A program made the translations under genes and the position numbers. Below, one piece after another: positions 15,501-27,500 of a stretch of DNA of 64,000 bases. The notes below the pieces were generated by a model. The model ran no database searches. It saw nothing but the letters and a program-made list of their open reading frames with translations, and was not told the origin of the DNA. Within the stretch, counting starts at the first letter, position 1; each line of letters starts with the position of its first letter. The stretch covers positions 186,001-250,000 of the forward strand of contig JAVYIG010001605.1 of assembly GCA_035222895.1 (NCBI GenBank), read 5' to 3'. This stretch comes from Strongylocentrotus droebachiensis (lineage: Eukaryota; Echinodermata; Echinoidea; Camarodonta; Strongylocentrotidae).

Positions 15501-18500
15501 AATGGACACAGCAGAAGTCACAATCAAATAATAAACAGGACTTGTCGAGTTCTTTATCCCGCTCATTGTGACTTAACTGAGTGAAGAACCGTCAACTATA
15601 GGCAATGAAAGAAAAAAGGTTAGATCGATTTGATGAAGAGTTCAGTTTCAAATAAATATCGAAAAAAATCACCTGTAGTAATAGAGCTGGAGGTGGAAGA
15701 AGTGGTGGTAGAGCTGACTGTATTTCCATCGTCACGGTTCACAATGGACACCACGGTCACTGAATACATAGTGCCAGGGGTAAGGCCAGTGATAGTTGTC
15801 TGAGTGGAGGATGCTTCTGCTGTGATGGGGGACGGTTCATTCCCATCGGCTCCAACCGATTCTGCCCCTGAGTAGGTGATGAGGTAACCATCGTATAATC
15901 CGGAGGAAGGAGCATCGTATTCCACCAAGACAGAACTTGTATCAGGGTCACCTAATGTAAGGCCTACACCTTGAGGTACTTCAGGGTCTGTACAAGTTTG
16001 ATAAGAATAAAGAAATCAGTATAATAATAATAATAATAATATGGATATTTATATAGCGCCGGTATCCGCCAGGCTCTGACGCTCATGGCGCTGTACATAC
16101 ATGTATGAAGCAATGGCCTCTTTCGTTCCTACTTCTTCTTCTTTTTCTTCTCAGTGCTAGATCTAGGGGGACAAGGGAGCAATGTGCCCCACCCCTCCCC
16201 CAAAATGAGGAGGAAGGGGGGAATACGAGAGGGCTGAAGGCTAGTCCTTTTTCTCTTTAATTTTTCTTGGCTTCTCACAGAATTTGTAGCTAAAACAGCA
16301 CATCAAAAACTTGATGAGTTATTTCTTTTTTTTAATAGAAGAATTTTCTGACTTTTGCCCCCCGCCCCTCGCTGCTTCTTGTCACTTTTAATACTAAGAA
16401 AGCCAGGTTATTTTTGTGCTGTCTGACCCTAGGGATCCCGGCCAGAGAATTAATGAAAATCCTGAAACTTGACATAAAGATGGGGTATCTCATAAAGAAT
16501 AAGCCCATGAAGTTTTATATCTATACCGGTACCTCAAATGTTTTTTAAATTATCGCCAATGAACTATTCATATAATCCACCAAGTGACAATTCTGCATTG
16601 TGTACAGTGGTTGTGGGGAAATTTGAGAAACCACATTGGTTGACTGGTGAAGGTTTTTGAATTGAATAGCAAAAGACGGTCAAACAAAAACATGCATGCA
16701 ACAAAGGTCCTATATGTACATCAATTTGTAAAGAAATCTTGGCTTGCACCTAGTAAATAAAGATCACCTGCTCTATTTTTTAATTAACAACAAGTCAGAA
16801 AAAGTCTTGGAACCAGTAGAATTTGAACCTGCAATCTACTGCTTGCCGGGCAGCAACCCTATCATCAGGTCATCACTGGTCCATGCACGCACAGTCACGA
16901 TGAGCTGGAAACACACAACTTAGTTCTCTCAATTCTGAACAATTCATATTCATTAGTCCCCCATTAGGACAATTTGCTCACTTTGAATGTTTGGCTTCCT
17001 TTGAGTAATTTCAATTTCCAAAGAAATTTTGGCTTGCACCCAGTAAATAAAGATGTTGTGCTCAATATACTCATAATTTTTAAACGCGTTGTGGTTTACC
17101 AGCTCTTACATGTATGCAAACAAGCCTTACAAGTCGGAACGACAGTTAAATCAAGCAATATAAAATATTTTGTCTTACTCTCAAACTTAAATGTACTCTG
17201 TAAACTTATTTTATTACGAACATACTTGTCAGTATTTCGTTACTTTTATAATTTATAATTTATAATTTATTCTATTATATATTGTAATACTGTATGGTTT
17301 ATATATGTCATTTAACTTGTGGATATTTGAGTGGAAAATATATCAATCAAATCAAATCAAGACGACAGACTTACATGTGAAGAATGATACTTGATCCACA
17401 TTGGCAGAATCTACTTTAATGGTGATTGTGTACTCCTGCCCTGGCGTCAAGTCTTCCAGAATTGTCATACCTTCATCTCCTTGAGATCCAGAAATAAATG
17501 AGCCATCACTAGGAGTGTATTCAATCCTCTGTGTGTCTGATGTTCCTAAGACGCGCACAGAGGTTGTGGTGATAAAATCTTCCGGTAATGAAATAACGGC
17601 TGGGACTGTAAGGAAAAAGCGAAAAAAATTACACATAAACACACGAGTGACGAAAGGAAATTTAAACCGGTTATAGTGAAGAATTTAACTCTTGGGGATT
17701 TTAATTATCATTTGTAGATATTACAGTGTCAGAGGATTTTCAAGATTGAATTATTTGTTATATATATATATATATATATATACATAAAAAGATGATCATT
17801 ATGCATTGTTGCAAACCAATAAACAGCTCTTACCATTCACCTCACCTGGGTTAAGGGTGGCAAAAGTAGATTACTGTTCTGACAAAGAATGTTGGTGCCC
17901 TGGCAGAGACTCAAACCCTGTACTTTGTGATCCATGATTAAGTGACCTCTCCACTAGACCGCAACACTTCTACATCATTCTCATTATAGTAAATGGATCT
18001 TTGATTATTTCTATCAGACCAACTTTTACTCCTGATAGATGCCATATTGTACTAGTGCCATCTCAGGTAAGCTGTAGCAGTACGGTCCTTTATTAAACTC
18101 GCTGCTTCCCTAGTTGCGCGGTTGGCTCTCAAATCGAGTCCTTAATTTGCAAAGCGAGAATTGGGCATTGGTTTACGCAGTGTTGGCAAGTTGACCATGA
18201 GATGGCGCTGCCATAAACACTAGGACAGAAAGTTCATTGGTTCAGTATTGCTTTAACATGTATTCTGTCTACTTACGTGTCTCAAAATCAACACTTTGTG
18301 TTCCACTCTGGCTAGTTAATCCCTGTTGGGTTGATTCAGCAAAAATAACGACAGAGTACACTGTTTCTGGCTCCAATTCCGTAAGATCCACTGACAAATC
18401 AGCTGTGCGCATTTCAACGATCACATTTTCACCCGAAGCTGGACAGACAAAAAGAAGGGGAATGCCATATATGACACCGTGAGAAGAAAAGACAAATAAC

Positions 18501-21500
18501 AAATTCCTCATTAATGGAATGCATGTAAAATGACATCCAATATTTAAATGTCATCAGTAGTAGTAATAGTACCAGCAGCAGCAGCAGCAGCAGCAATAAA
18601 CAGTAACAGTAGTAGTATTAGTAGCAGCAGTAACAGTAGTAGTAGTAGTAGTAGCAGCAGTAGCAGTAGTAGTAGAAGTACTAAAGGTAGTAGTAGTAGT
18701 AGTAATGATAGAAGTAGTAGTATTAGAAGTAGTAGCAGTAGTAGTAGTAGTAGTAGTAGAAGTAGTAGGAGTAGTAGTAGTAGTAGTAGTAGTAGTAAAA
18801 GTAGTAGAAAATATGAGATCTGACCCAACTTGGTCTTTAGCTCTATAACAATGACCAGGAAGATGTGCTCTGTGTGAGTCTGGGTCTTGGTCTTGGCCTT
18901 TGAGACAAAATATGCTATGATCTTTAGGTTTGGCACTTCAATTACAAAGCCCTAAATGTTAGACATTAATTGCAGCTCATGCTCTGTGTTGGTCTGTTAC
19001 ATTTGCATGTTTTCTTGTTTTCTCAATAAAACAAGTAAAACAATACTTACACACTGTGATACTATACTCATCAGCACCAGATGAAGCACCCCAAGATAAT
19101 GTAGCACTTCGTGGAAGAACATTGCTTGGTGAAATAGTGCCTGGAGGGGAGGGATCTAAAAAGAAATCAAGGTAGTATGCAACAATCACTTACTTGGGTA
19201 CTAAGAACAGCAAAATATTATTCAGAAGAATACATATATTTACATAGTAAACAAACTGGTGACCCTAGATGTCTTGATGTCTGATTTCTCTTTTACCAAA
19301 ACTGAACATTAGGTTGTGGACAAGTTGATGATAATAATAATAATATTAGTAATAATAGTGATAGCTATAGTTATAGTGATAATATCAAGACTTATAAAAC
19401 AATAATGATACTAGTACAAATAATGATAATAATAATATCAATAATAATAACTAGAAATATCGCAATCTGAATTGCAATGCAATGCGAATGTATCCGCTGG
19501 CAGTGGCAGTGATTTTGTGTCATCATTATGTTTGAAGGAGGGACAAAGATCCCCTCTCCCCTCCCTGAAACAAAAGGGTGACTTAGAGATCGCCACTAGT
19601 GGATCGGAATATTGTCAAGACTAGGAGCAGCATCACCAAAACAATACGTGTGTAGGTTAGAGTATAATGCATCTCTGTAGAAAATTTGAAAGAAATCTGT
19701 CAAGAAATGTGGCGGTTAGAGCACACACAAGATAGCCACCAAAATATGACCTTTGACCCTATAACAGATGGGACACAGGTGGCAGCACCACCAAACACTA
19801 GGCTAGTGTATAAAAGACAAAACTCTTTCATGTTAAATAAATAATGACACCCCCACCCCCCCCCCCCTCCCCCACTACCAATAAGAACATGTATATGAAC
19901 CAATACACTGTTAAGATATGAGGCATTGAAACACTGCAACAACAAAAAATTCCAAGTGGTTCACATTTTGTATGTTGTAGAACTATTGAGGTGTGGACAA
20001 TAAATATATCTAGTGCAATTGAAGGAGGCAAATCTGATTGATTCAGACGTGAAGAAAAGTTTGAACGCCCATGGGGGTTCTGAGACCCGTTTCATAAAAC
20101 TTGTTATCAATAACAAATACAAAATGTCTATGAAAAATTTGCTCTCAGTCAATCAAATGCCCTGATTTTAGTAGCTTATGACAGTTATTGTAACTTGTTA
20201 TTGATAAAAAAGGTTCATGAAACAGGACCCTTTACTTCACTTACTTGTTTTGAAGTCAGCTGTCAAAGGAATACTACTAGAGGGAGTTGCTACCAATGTG
20301 ACTGTATACAGAGTACCTTCTGACAACCCAGAAAACTGAGCAAATAGTCTATCGGAAGCAGATACGGGAAACGCAGGGTTTCCCCCAGTTGGGGAAATGG
20401 AGACTGAGTACCCAGTAGCAAACTGACTGGGACTCCAGGTCACAGATAAAGATATAGCAGTGATTTCCTTCAGTCGAATCAAACTTGTATCTCCAAGATC
20501 TGAACAAAATAAAACAAATAGTAATTATTGAATAGAAAATAGATAACAAATTTATTTAGGTATTAGTGATTTATGTATTAAAGTAAGATCAAACTTGTAT
20601 CTTAAACATTCAAGAAAAAAAAGAAGCAACTAATAGATAAAAAATTAGGTCGTAGTGATGTTTCTAAAGGCCCGGTCCCACTGCACTTACGGATGCAAAG
20701 AGGATGTAAAACGTTTAAAAATCTTGCCATCCGTTGGAAAATGCTATGCATCCATTGTGTACTCATTGCATACATGTTTCATACGCTCTATCCATCGAGC
20801 ATCCGTCCACTTTGATTTCATCCGCGCAAAAAGTTTTGAGCTGCACAAAACTTTTAGAACGGATGAACTTCCGCCGTGTACGATGTAAATCCGCGACAAA
20901 TACGAACAACAAACGTTCTAGGTCGCAGTGATTCATCTGAGTAGATCACTTTCATATCTTCAGGATATGAAAAGCACATAAATAAGAGTCATTAAGAGAA
21001 AACAAATTGAAACACATGTTGGTAGCAGTGATTTAGTCAGATGAAACTCGTATCTCCAAGATCTAAAAAAAAAAAAAAAAAAATTGTTTAATAGATAATA
21101 TATACTGATATAGGTAGATTTAGTAGTGATTTAAGGGAAGGCAACTTTATTATCACTCGCGTTCGTCCGGGTTCAGGACGATCGCGTTCCCTCCTTTGTT
21201 AGCAGAACGCGACTGTCCTGAACCCGTAAGGTACGGGGGATTAAAACCTTCTCCATTCATCGCGTACCCTCCTTTGTTTAGAGACCGCGAGCGTCCCAAA
21301 TGCGTCCCCAATGAAAGGGGCAAGAATGGGGGGATTATCTTACATAATATTACATAATTCTTGAGAGGAATAGGGTTTCTATTTGTCGCGCTAAGAGGGG
21401 CAAGAACTCGTTTAATCACCTTGCCAGTAAAATTCCTTCCTTCCAGCGATCGGAAGGTTTCCCCCATTTTAAATGAAATGTAAATGAAATGAAAATTGTG

Positions 21501-24500
21501 TGAATCGCAATCAATGCAGAGGTCCGTTGTTTGAGGTTGAGAGAGAATGGGAGAGAGAGGTAGAGGGACGTAGACATGCATGTTTTGTTCTTTGAAATAT
21601 TTCCTCTACGAGACTATTATGTATTTTTTATATGTCATCTATTTTGGACGTTTAGTCTGATGAAAACTGATTTTGAATGAATGATACTAGGCCGCGACCG
21701 CCTTGTAGCGACCAGCAGCGCTAGAACAATTTCTAATTTGCATACCCTGTGCCGCCCATTGAACCCTGGGAAGGGTAATAGACATTCTGATATTTCTATC
21801 GATCTTTTCGTGGGTACAATGAAAAGGCACAAATGAAGTAGAAAGTTGGATTGATAACCGTATCTTGGAAATGTTGTATAATCAACACCCTATAGTTCAG
21901 ACGGACCGCGATATTTACGATTGTCAGCCTACGCCTTTGTTCTGAGAGCGCCGACTTGTGGCGGGAATGTCATAATAAATCTGTCATTATTTGTATGTCG
22001 TTGTTGTGACTGGACAATGGTGAAGAGAATTTTTGTTCTGATAACAAAAACAGATCCAACAATTCCCCTTTTTAATTCGGGTAATACACTTTGAAACTCT
22101 CTCTCTCGATAGTAGTAAATCCATTTGTATCTCAAATCAACACTATTTCCTTTATCTGTCATCTTTCTCTCCAGGCCCTCTCTATGACCCTTTTTTTTGT
22201 TAGCCCCCTCTCTCTCATCCAGTCACCTTTCTAATCTCTCTCTACCACTATCTCTCTACCACGTACTATCTCTCTTCCTTTAATCAACCCTTTCTTTAGC
22301 TATAGTGCGTCCCATGAGAAAACGAAACGGAGAATTATCGATGTTTTATGATAACTTAATCAAAATTATAATAAATAAATGACACATATTTGTACAGGAA
22401 TAACAAAGTTCCATGGTTCCGTTTGTTTAAAGTAATGCTTGCATTTCCATTATTTCAATAACTCCTTATATCAAATGAAAGAAGAGGATCTAAGTTTTAC
22501 CAATATGTGTCATTTATTAATTAACTATGATTAAGTTATGATAAAACATCGACAATTCTCGGCTTCGCGTTTTCTGAGGCGCACTGTATAGGTCGATTGC
22601 TTTATATCTGAAATGAGGCGTCATGTCAATCAACACCAAAGTTCCAAAACATCGCGTATATTTAACATCGTTACAGGCCTTCGTAATGCACACCTTCCCC
22701 AATTTAAATGCAATTCCGAGAAAAAAATGTATGATAAAATTAAGTTTGTATTTAATTGAAGAAAAAAAGAAGAAAACAAGAATTATTTAAAAGAGATGGA
22801 GGCAGATAAAGTAGGTGAAGGAAAAAATATTGAATTTCAAGATAAAGAAATCGGGAGATGTATTAGAGAATGAATTCGCAGTCTTGGAACACAATTCAAA
22901 TGTCTAATTTCAATGAAATTCTGAAAAAACGATATAATAACGTTATCATATTATAGGCCAAATAAAAAACAAACATGTTTGGCGTCCTGTTTTTTCGAAA
23001 AATAGTAAGGAGGCCCTTTTTTTTTCCTTTCAAAATGGCCGCTCAAAATGGCCGCTCGGTATGTTTGCCCTGACAGTCGGGCTATTTTTCAAGATGGTTT
23101 TCTTTTTAAAAGAATTTAAAAAAAAAAATAAAAAAAAAATAGGAGGCGCCCCCCAAAAGGAAGCGGGCGGGGACGCTGAACATGTATATTTTTTTACATG
23201 GCCTTAATCATTGAAAACAAAAGCTAAGAGATGGAATTACAAAATTAGATTAAGTAAGTGATGAACAGGAGCGTAGGCAGGATTTTTTCGCGGGGGGGGG
23301 GGGGTTAAATTGCGGCGAAAAATTTGCAATGACAGGCGGGGGGGGGGGGGTAAGAGCACATTTTTGTGTGTGTGTCCAGGATTTGATGTTTTTGGGGTCA
23401 CCCATAAGCACACACAAAAAACAAATGAGAAGGGGGGTACCCCCTTCCCCTCACTGCGTTCGCGCCTGGTGATGAAGATATAAATAAAGAAATATTAGAG
23501 TTCAGGAAGAAAGAAAGGATCGGGAGACAGAAAGATGGCAGCCGCAGGTAAAAAGGGCGACTTAATGAATACGAAAATGCATTGTACAAAATAAATCAAG
23601 AAAAGGGAAAAGTAAAACCAACAACTTAACATTTCATCACTATCTGTTATTTATTTGAGAAACCGACTACTACTACCAACTACGAGTGAGCAATCACTCA
23701 ACACGTGGCCTTGGTCGATGATACATAATACAGACATAATCCAATCTTATCAAAATGTTAATGTCTCCCCTTTGTTCAGCTCCGATCCCTTCTTGGCGGC
23801 CTAGCCCTTTCATGTTTGCGCGCTCTCCATCAGACATTCCCCTCTCTTTCGTGAAGTTATCTCCTCCTCCTCCTCCCCCCCCCCCCCCCCTGAAAAGATA
23901 AGCGTGGGAAAACCTCTCTCTCGCTCTCTTCTCTGTCACATTTACTTGAGGTCATTTACTCGGCCCATAAATGGCTTTGTTTTTGTTTACATTAGCTCAG
24001 AGGCGGCTTCACAAGTCATGAACGAACTGACTAGTATGTCTGGTTACTAAGCAACTATGCAGTCAATCAAAATGTTCAAATTCATTTGTGGCTTCATGTT
24101 TTCATATCGGGCAATAAAAATAGCTCCAAATTATGATATTTAACAATCATTTTTAACATAAGTATGATATGGTGAGATCCTACTCAAACTCGTGAATTTC
24201 TCATTTTTAAAGAACAATTTCCAGCAAATTACAAAATTTGTAATTTGCTGGAAATTGTTCTATATGAACTGGCCATGTTAATGACGCGGGCGTACAAACA
24301 CCTCGACAGCTCTTCAGAGTTTCTATCAATTGCTTTGGTGTCTCGGAGTCGACGGGTGTCTACGTCATTTTGAGACGGAGAATTTATTTTACTTGAATAT
24401 AAAGTAAAAGACTTGAAGAAATTTGAGTACTGCAATTTTTGTGAAAATAAGAAAATGCAATATTGTTTTTAATATAAGGAAAATAATTACAGCTTTAAAA

Positions 24501-27500
24501 ATAAATACATGACTTGGTCTAGCTCGATAAAAATCCAAACAACTATGATCATATTCATTTTGTTTTCTTCGTAACATTGGATAACAAATTTCACAAATTC
24601 CCACATACTATAAATATTGATAATTTAGATTTAGTGCAAGGGTAAATATGACAATGACTCGGAACATAATACAGGGATAACAATTAATCAAATTACTCTT
24701 AATACTTGTAAACGTTTTTTTTTTTCTAGGGGGGCGGGGTCAAATTTTCCCTCGTGTCGCGCCTTTTTATTTTCTTGGCGAGAGGCCTGATTAGGCATAG
24801 AATAAAAAAAAATCAACAAAAGGGCAAAGTAAAACAACAGGGAGGCAAAGTTACATAAAATTATCTACATCTTCACTTGTAAGGTACTAGACTACATGCA
24901 TGCAATGTAAATCCTTTGTTTTTATTTCTATATTTATTTTGTAAAAACACTGAATTTGCTGCTGTGACTTTACATAAAACTCAGACTTCACAGAGCTGCC
25001 AAGCAGAACGGCATACACACAGCACAGGGGATGTACACCACTCAAAGACGTGCGCATTACCCCAGGCCATGCATACACACATGCATCCGATCGTGATATC
25101 AAACCAGCATCCACAACACACGCAAATTACATATCAGTGCACTGCACTACACACAGCGTCACTCACTAGTAGTACAAGGAAATCCCGATGTCACTTCCAA
25201 AAATCCACCCCAAAAGCCGAAATTGCTGTCAAAAGTGCGGAATCAGAGCCATATTTCCAAAGCACGCGGTGGCTTAGCCAAGTTATTAAAAACGGCTTCG
25301 CCAAAAAAGCGCTTAAAATAAAGAAATCAGAGATTTTGTAACGAGTTTTTTCGCTTATCGCAAGCGCCCTTCGAGGGCTATCGAGGGTGGTGGTATCTTT
25401 ACCAGTACCAGCGCTGTCGGGCTCAGATCACGTGACCTCATTTTGGGGGGCTATCCACATGTTGTGATTTGCGCGAATTGCTGATACACGCAATGCAGTA
25501 CTGATTAATAGGTTGGGGAATACAGACAATATACTAAATATGATTTATAGATGTGCAGTGTCGCACAAGAAGCTTTTACTCATATGCGGCTGTATGTAGA
25601 AAGACTTGAGGCGTTGCTGGTTAGGTTTATTATTTTAGCGCGCGACACATTTTTTAGACAAATTATTATCAATCGACACGGGAGGATTGCAGCTCTAGCT
25701 CTGCTTTCAAGACTAAAAATTCATCTATGAAAATCTACTATCTTGTATTTTAAACGCGAGCTAGACGGGTACAACTATTGTCAGGGAACACCAGATTAAC
25801 GCGTTCAAGACGGGTCAGCTATTGTCAGGGGACGCCAGATTAGGAAGGATTAGAGAGGGGCTGGATAGCAGTGAGGTTGATTGACAGCGGTCCTAGCAGA
25901 CGGGATGGCTTCTTTTCTGGCTGCCTGCTCTATTGTCCAACAGACAACAATAGACGCGAGCAAGGGACGCCAAGGGACCGCCAGCGTACAATACGCGTCC
26001 GGGAACGGGGATTAAGAGATAAGTAGGCGTCCCGAACCCGGACGAACGCGAGTGATAATAAAGTTGCCTTCCCTAAGTCTCTCCAACAGTAATCAATCGC
26101 AAATGTAAATACCTTGCCAAAGGGCTGTAGTGCCATGCCAGGGCTTGAACCTATGACATTCGCATTTCCAGTCAAGTGATTAAACGACTCAACTATGACA
26201 CCTCTACAATTAATCGTCTCACCTGTCATGAAAGTTTTACTTGCTGCAGAACTCCGTGCCGAACCAGCTACAGATATGATGCTAACTTCATACTCAATTC
26301 CGGGATCCAACCCTTCGATGTTGAATTCCGGATTTGATGCCTCTGAGAGGAAAATAGTTGACCCGTACGGAGGGTCGTACATGACGAGGTAATAATCTGC
26401 TTTGCCTGCAGGAGGGGTCCATGATAAAGCTATACTAGTGTCCATGGTTTCCCCCAAGATATCACTCACAACATCAGGAACTAGAAACAAAATGAAATAG
26501 TGAGAAGCATTATTTAAGATGATGATAATAATAATAGTAATAACAACAACAACATAAATAAAGATAAGAAGAAGAAAAGAAGAATCATAATAACAATAAT
26601 AGTAATAATAGTAATGATAATAATACTTATTGAAAACTAATAATAATAATACCAATAACAATATTTAATGATATGATGCTACCCAGGGTTTTGAATCTTG
26701 TCTTACTTGTTTGAAATTCGGCTCCTGCTAGAAGGTCTGTTCCCCCGGCTGTCACAATGTAGAGGTTGATCCTGTAAATCTGACCAGGCTCTAGGTTTTC
26801 CAGTGTAGCAGTGGTTACAGTCGGACCAAATGGTAAAGTGGTGAAAGATGAAGCACCCAAAATGCTGTATTGGATCTCAAATCCAATGCGGCCTTCAATG
26901 CTGGGGAGGGCCCACGCGACTGACAACGATGTAGTAGCATTCGCTTCCAAAAACAAATCAACTGTATAGGGGTTCAGAAATTAATACACATATGATTCGT
27001 AACATGGACAATGCATGTAGAAATCACTTGGCTATATTTGATCTTTGCTTGCTGCCCTCTTTGAGACATCTTCATCATTATACCTGTATTGCTCTATAAT
27101 GTTGGACTATGAAATGAACCAGACTATTAAGGTATATTCCTAAATAAAGTGGCAGGTTAAGAAAATTGTGAAAGACAAGAGACGTTGTAGCCGGTGATAT
27201 TTGACTGAAAGTGTGCTCCAACTGTCTGACTAAAATTTTCTCTGACCAAGACATTAAAGAGTGAAACTTTACATCCTATTATTTGCAGTTTCAATTTGAA
27301 TCTGTATAAAATAAAAAAAAATAAAAAAATTATCATGAGCAAAAAAAAACTAACCAAAGGCAACTATTAAAGCTGAAGTTTTAAATTCTTCGTAAAAGTG
27401 TTTACAAGTAAAAGCATGAAAACTAGAAATATCCCAATCTCCATTGCCGCGCGATGCAAATGCACTGGTAGGGATTTTTGTTTCATCCTTATGTTCAAAG

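Larger units (their letters stand above)
21135..26073. mobile_element. 4.94-kb element with 46-bp terminal inverted repeats and TAA flanks
   Basis: The left end GGGAAGGCAACTTTATTATC and the following 20 bases are repeated exactly, in inverse, at the right end; six further bases match with one mismatch. Both ends are flanked by TAA (21132-21134 and 26074-26076), the target-site size and sequence of PIF/Harbinger-type elements. No transposase was recognised inside, so it looks non-autonomous. It fills most of the intron between exons 6 and 7 and carries nested insertions (22302-22589 and 23266-23468). Confidence 0.8.

Noticed and set aside
18544..18936. Poly-Leu and poly-Ser reading frames on both strands
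   Set aside because: They are translations of an (AGT/AGC)n microsatellite. The same applies to the frames over the triplet tracts at 39161, 44838, 58578 and 61593.
20668..20930. Full MITE starting GGCCCGGTCCCACTGC
   Set aside because: Only the left end is clear; the expected inverse right end is not convincing.
24211..24261. microRNA precursor
   Set aside because: The stem is only 25 bp and the loop one base, too short for a usual precursor.
25930..26222. Extension of the exon 6 frame to the left of its donor
   Set aside because: The frame runs through a GTGAGA donor into a SINE and the end of the 4.94-kb element.
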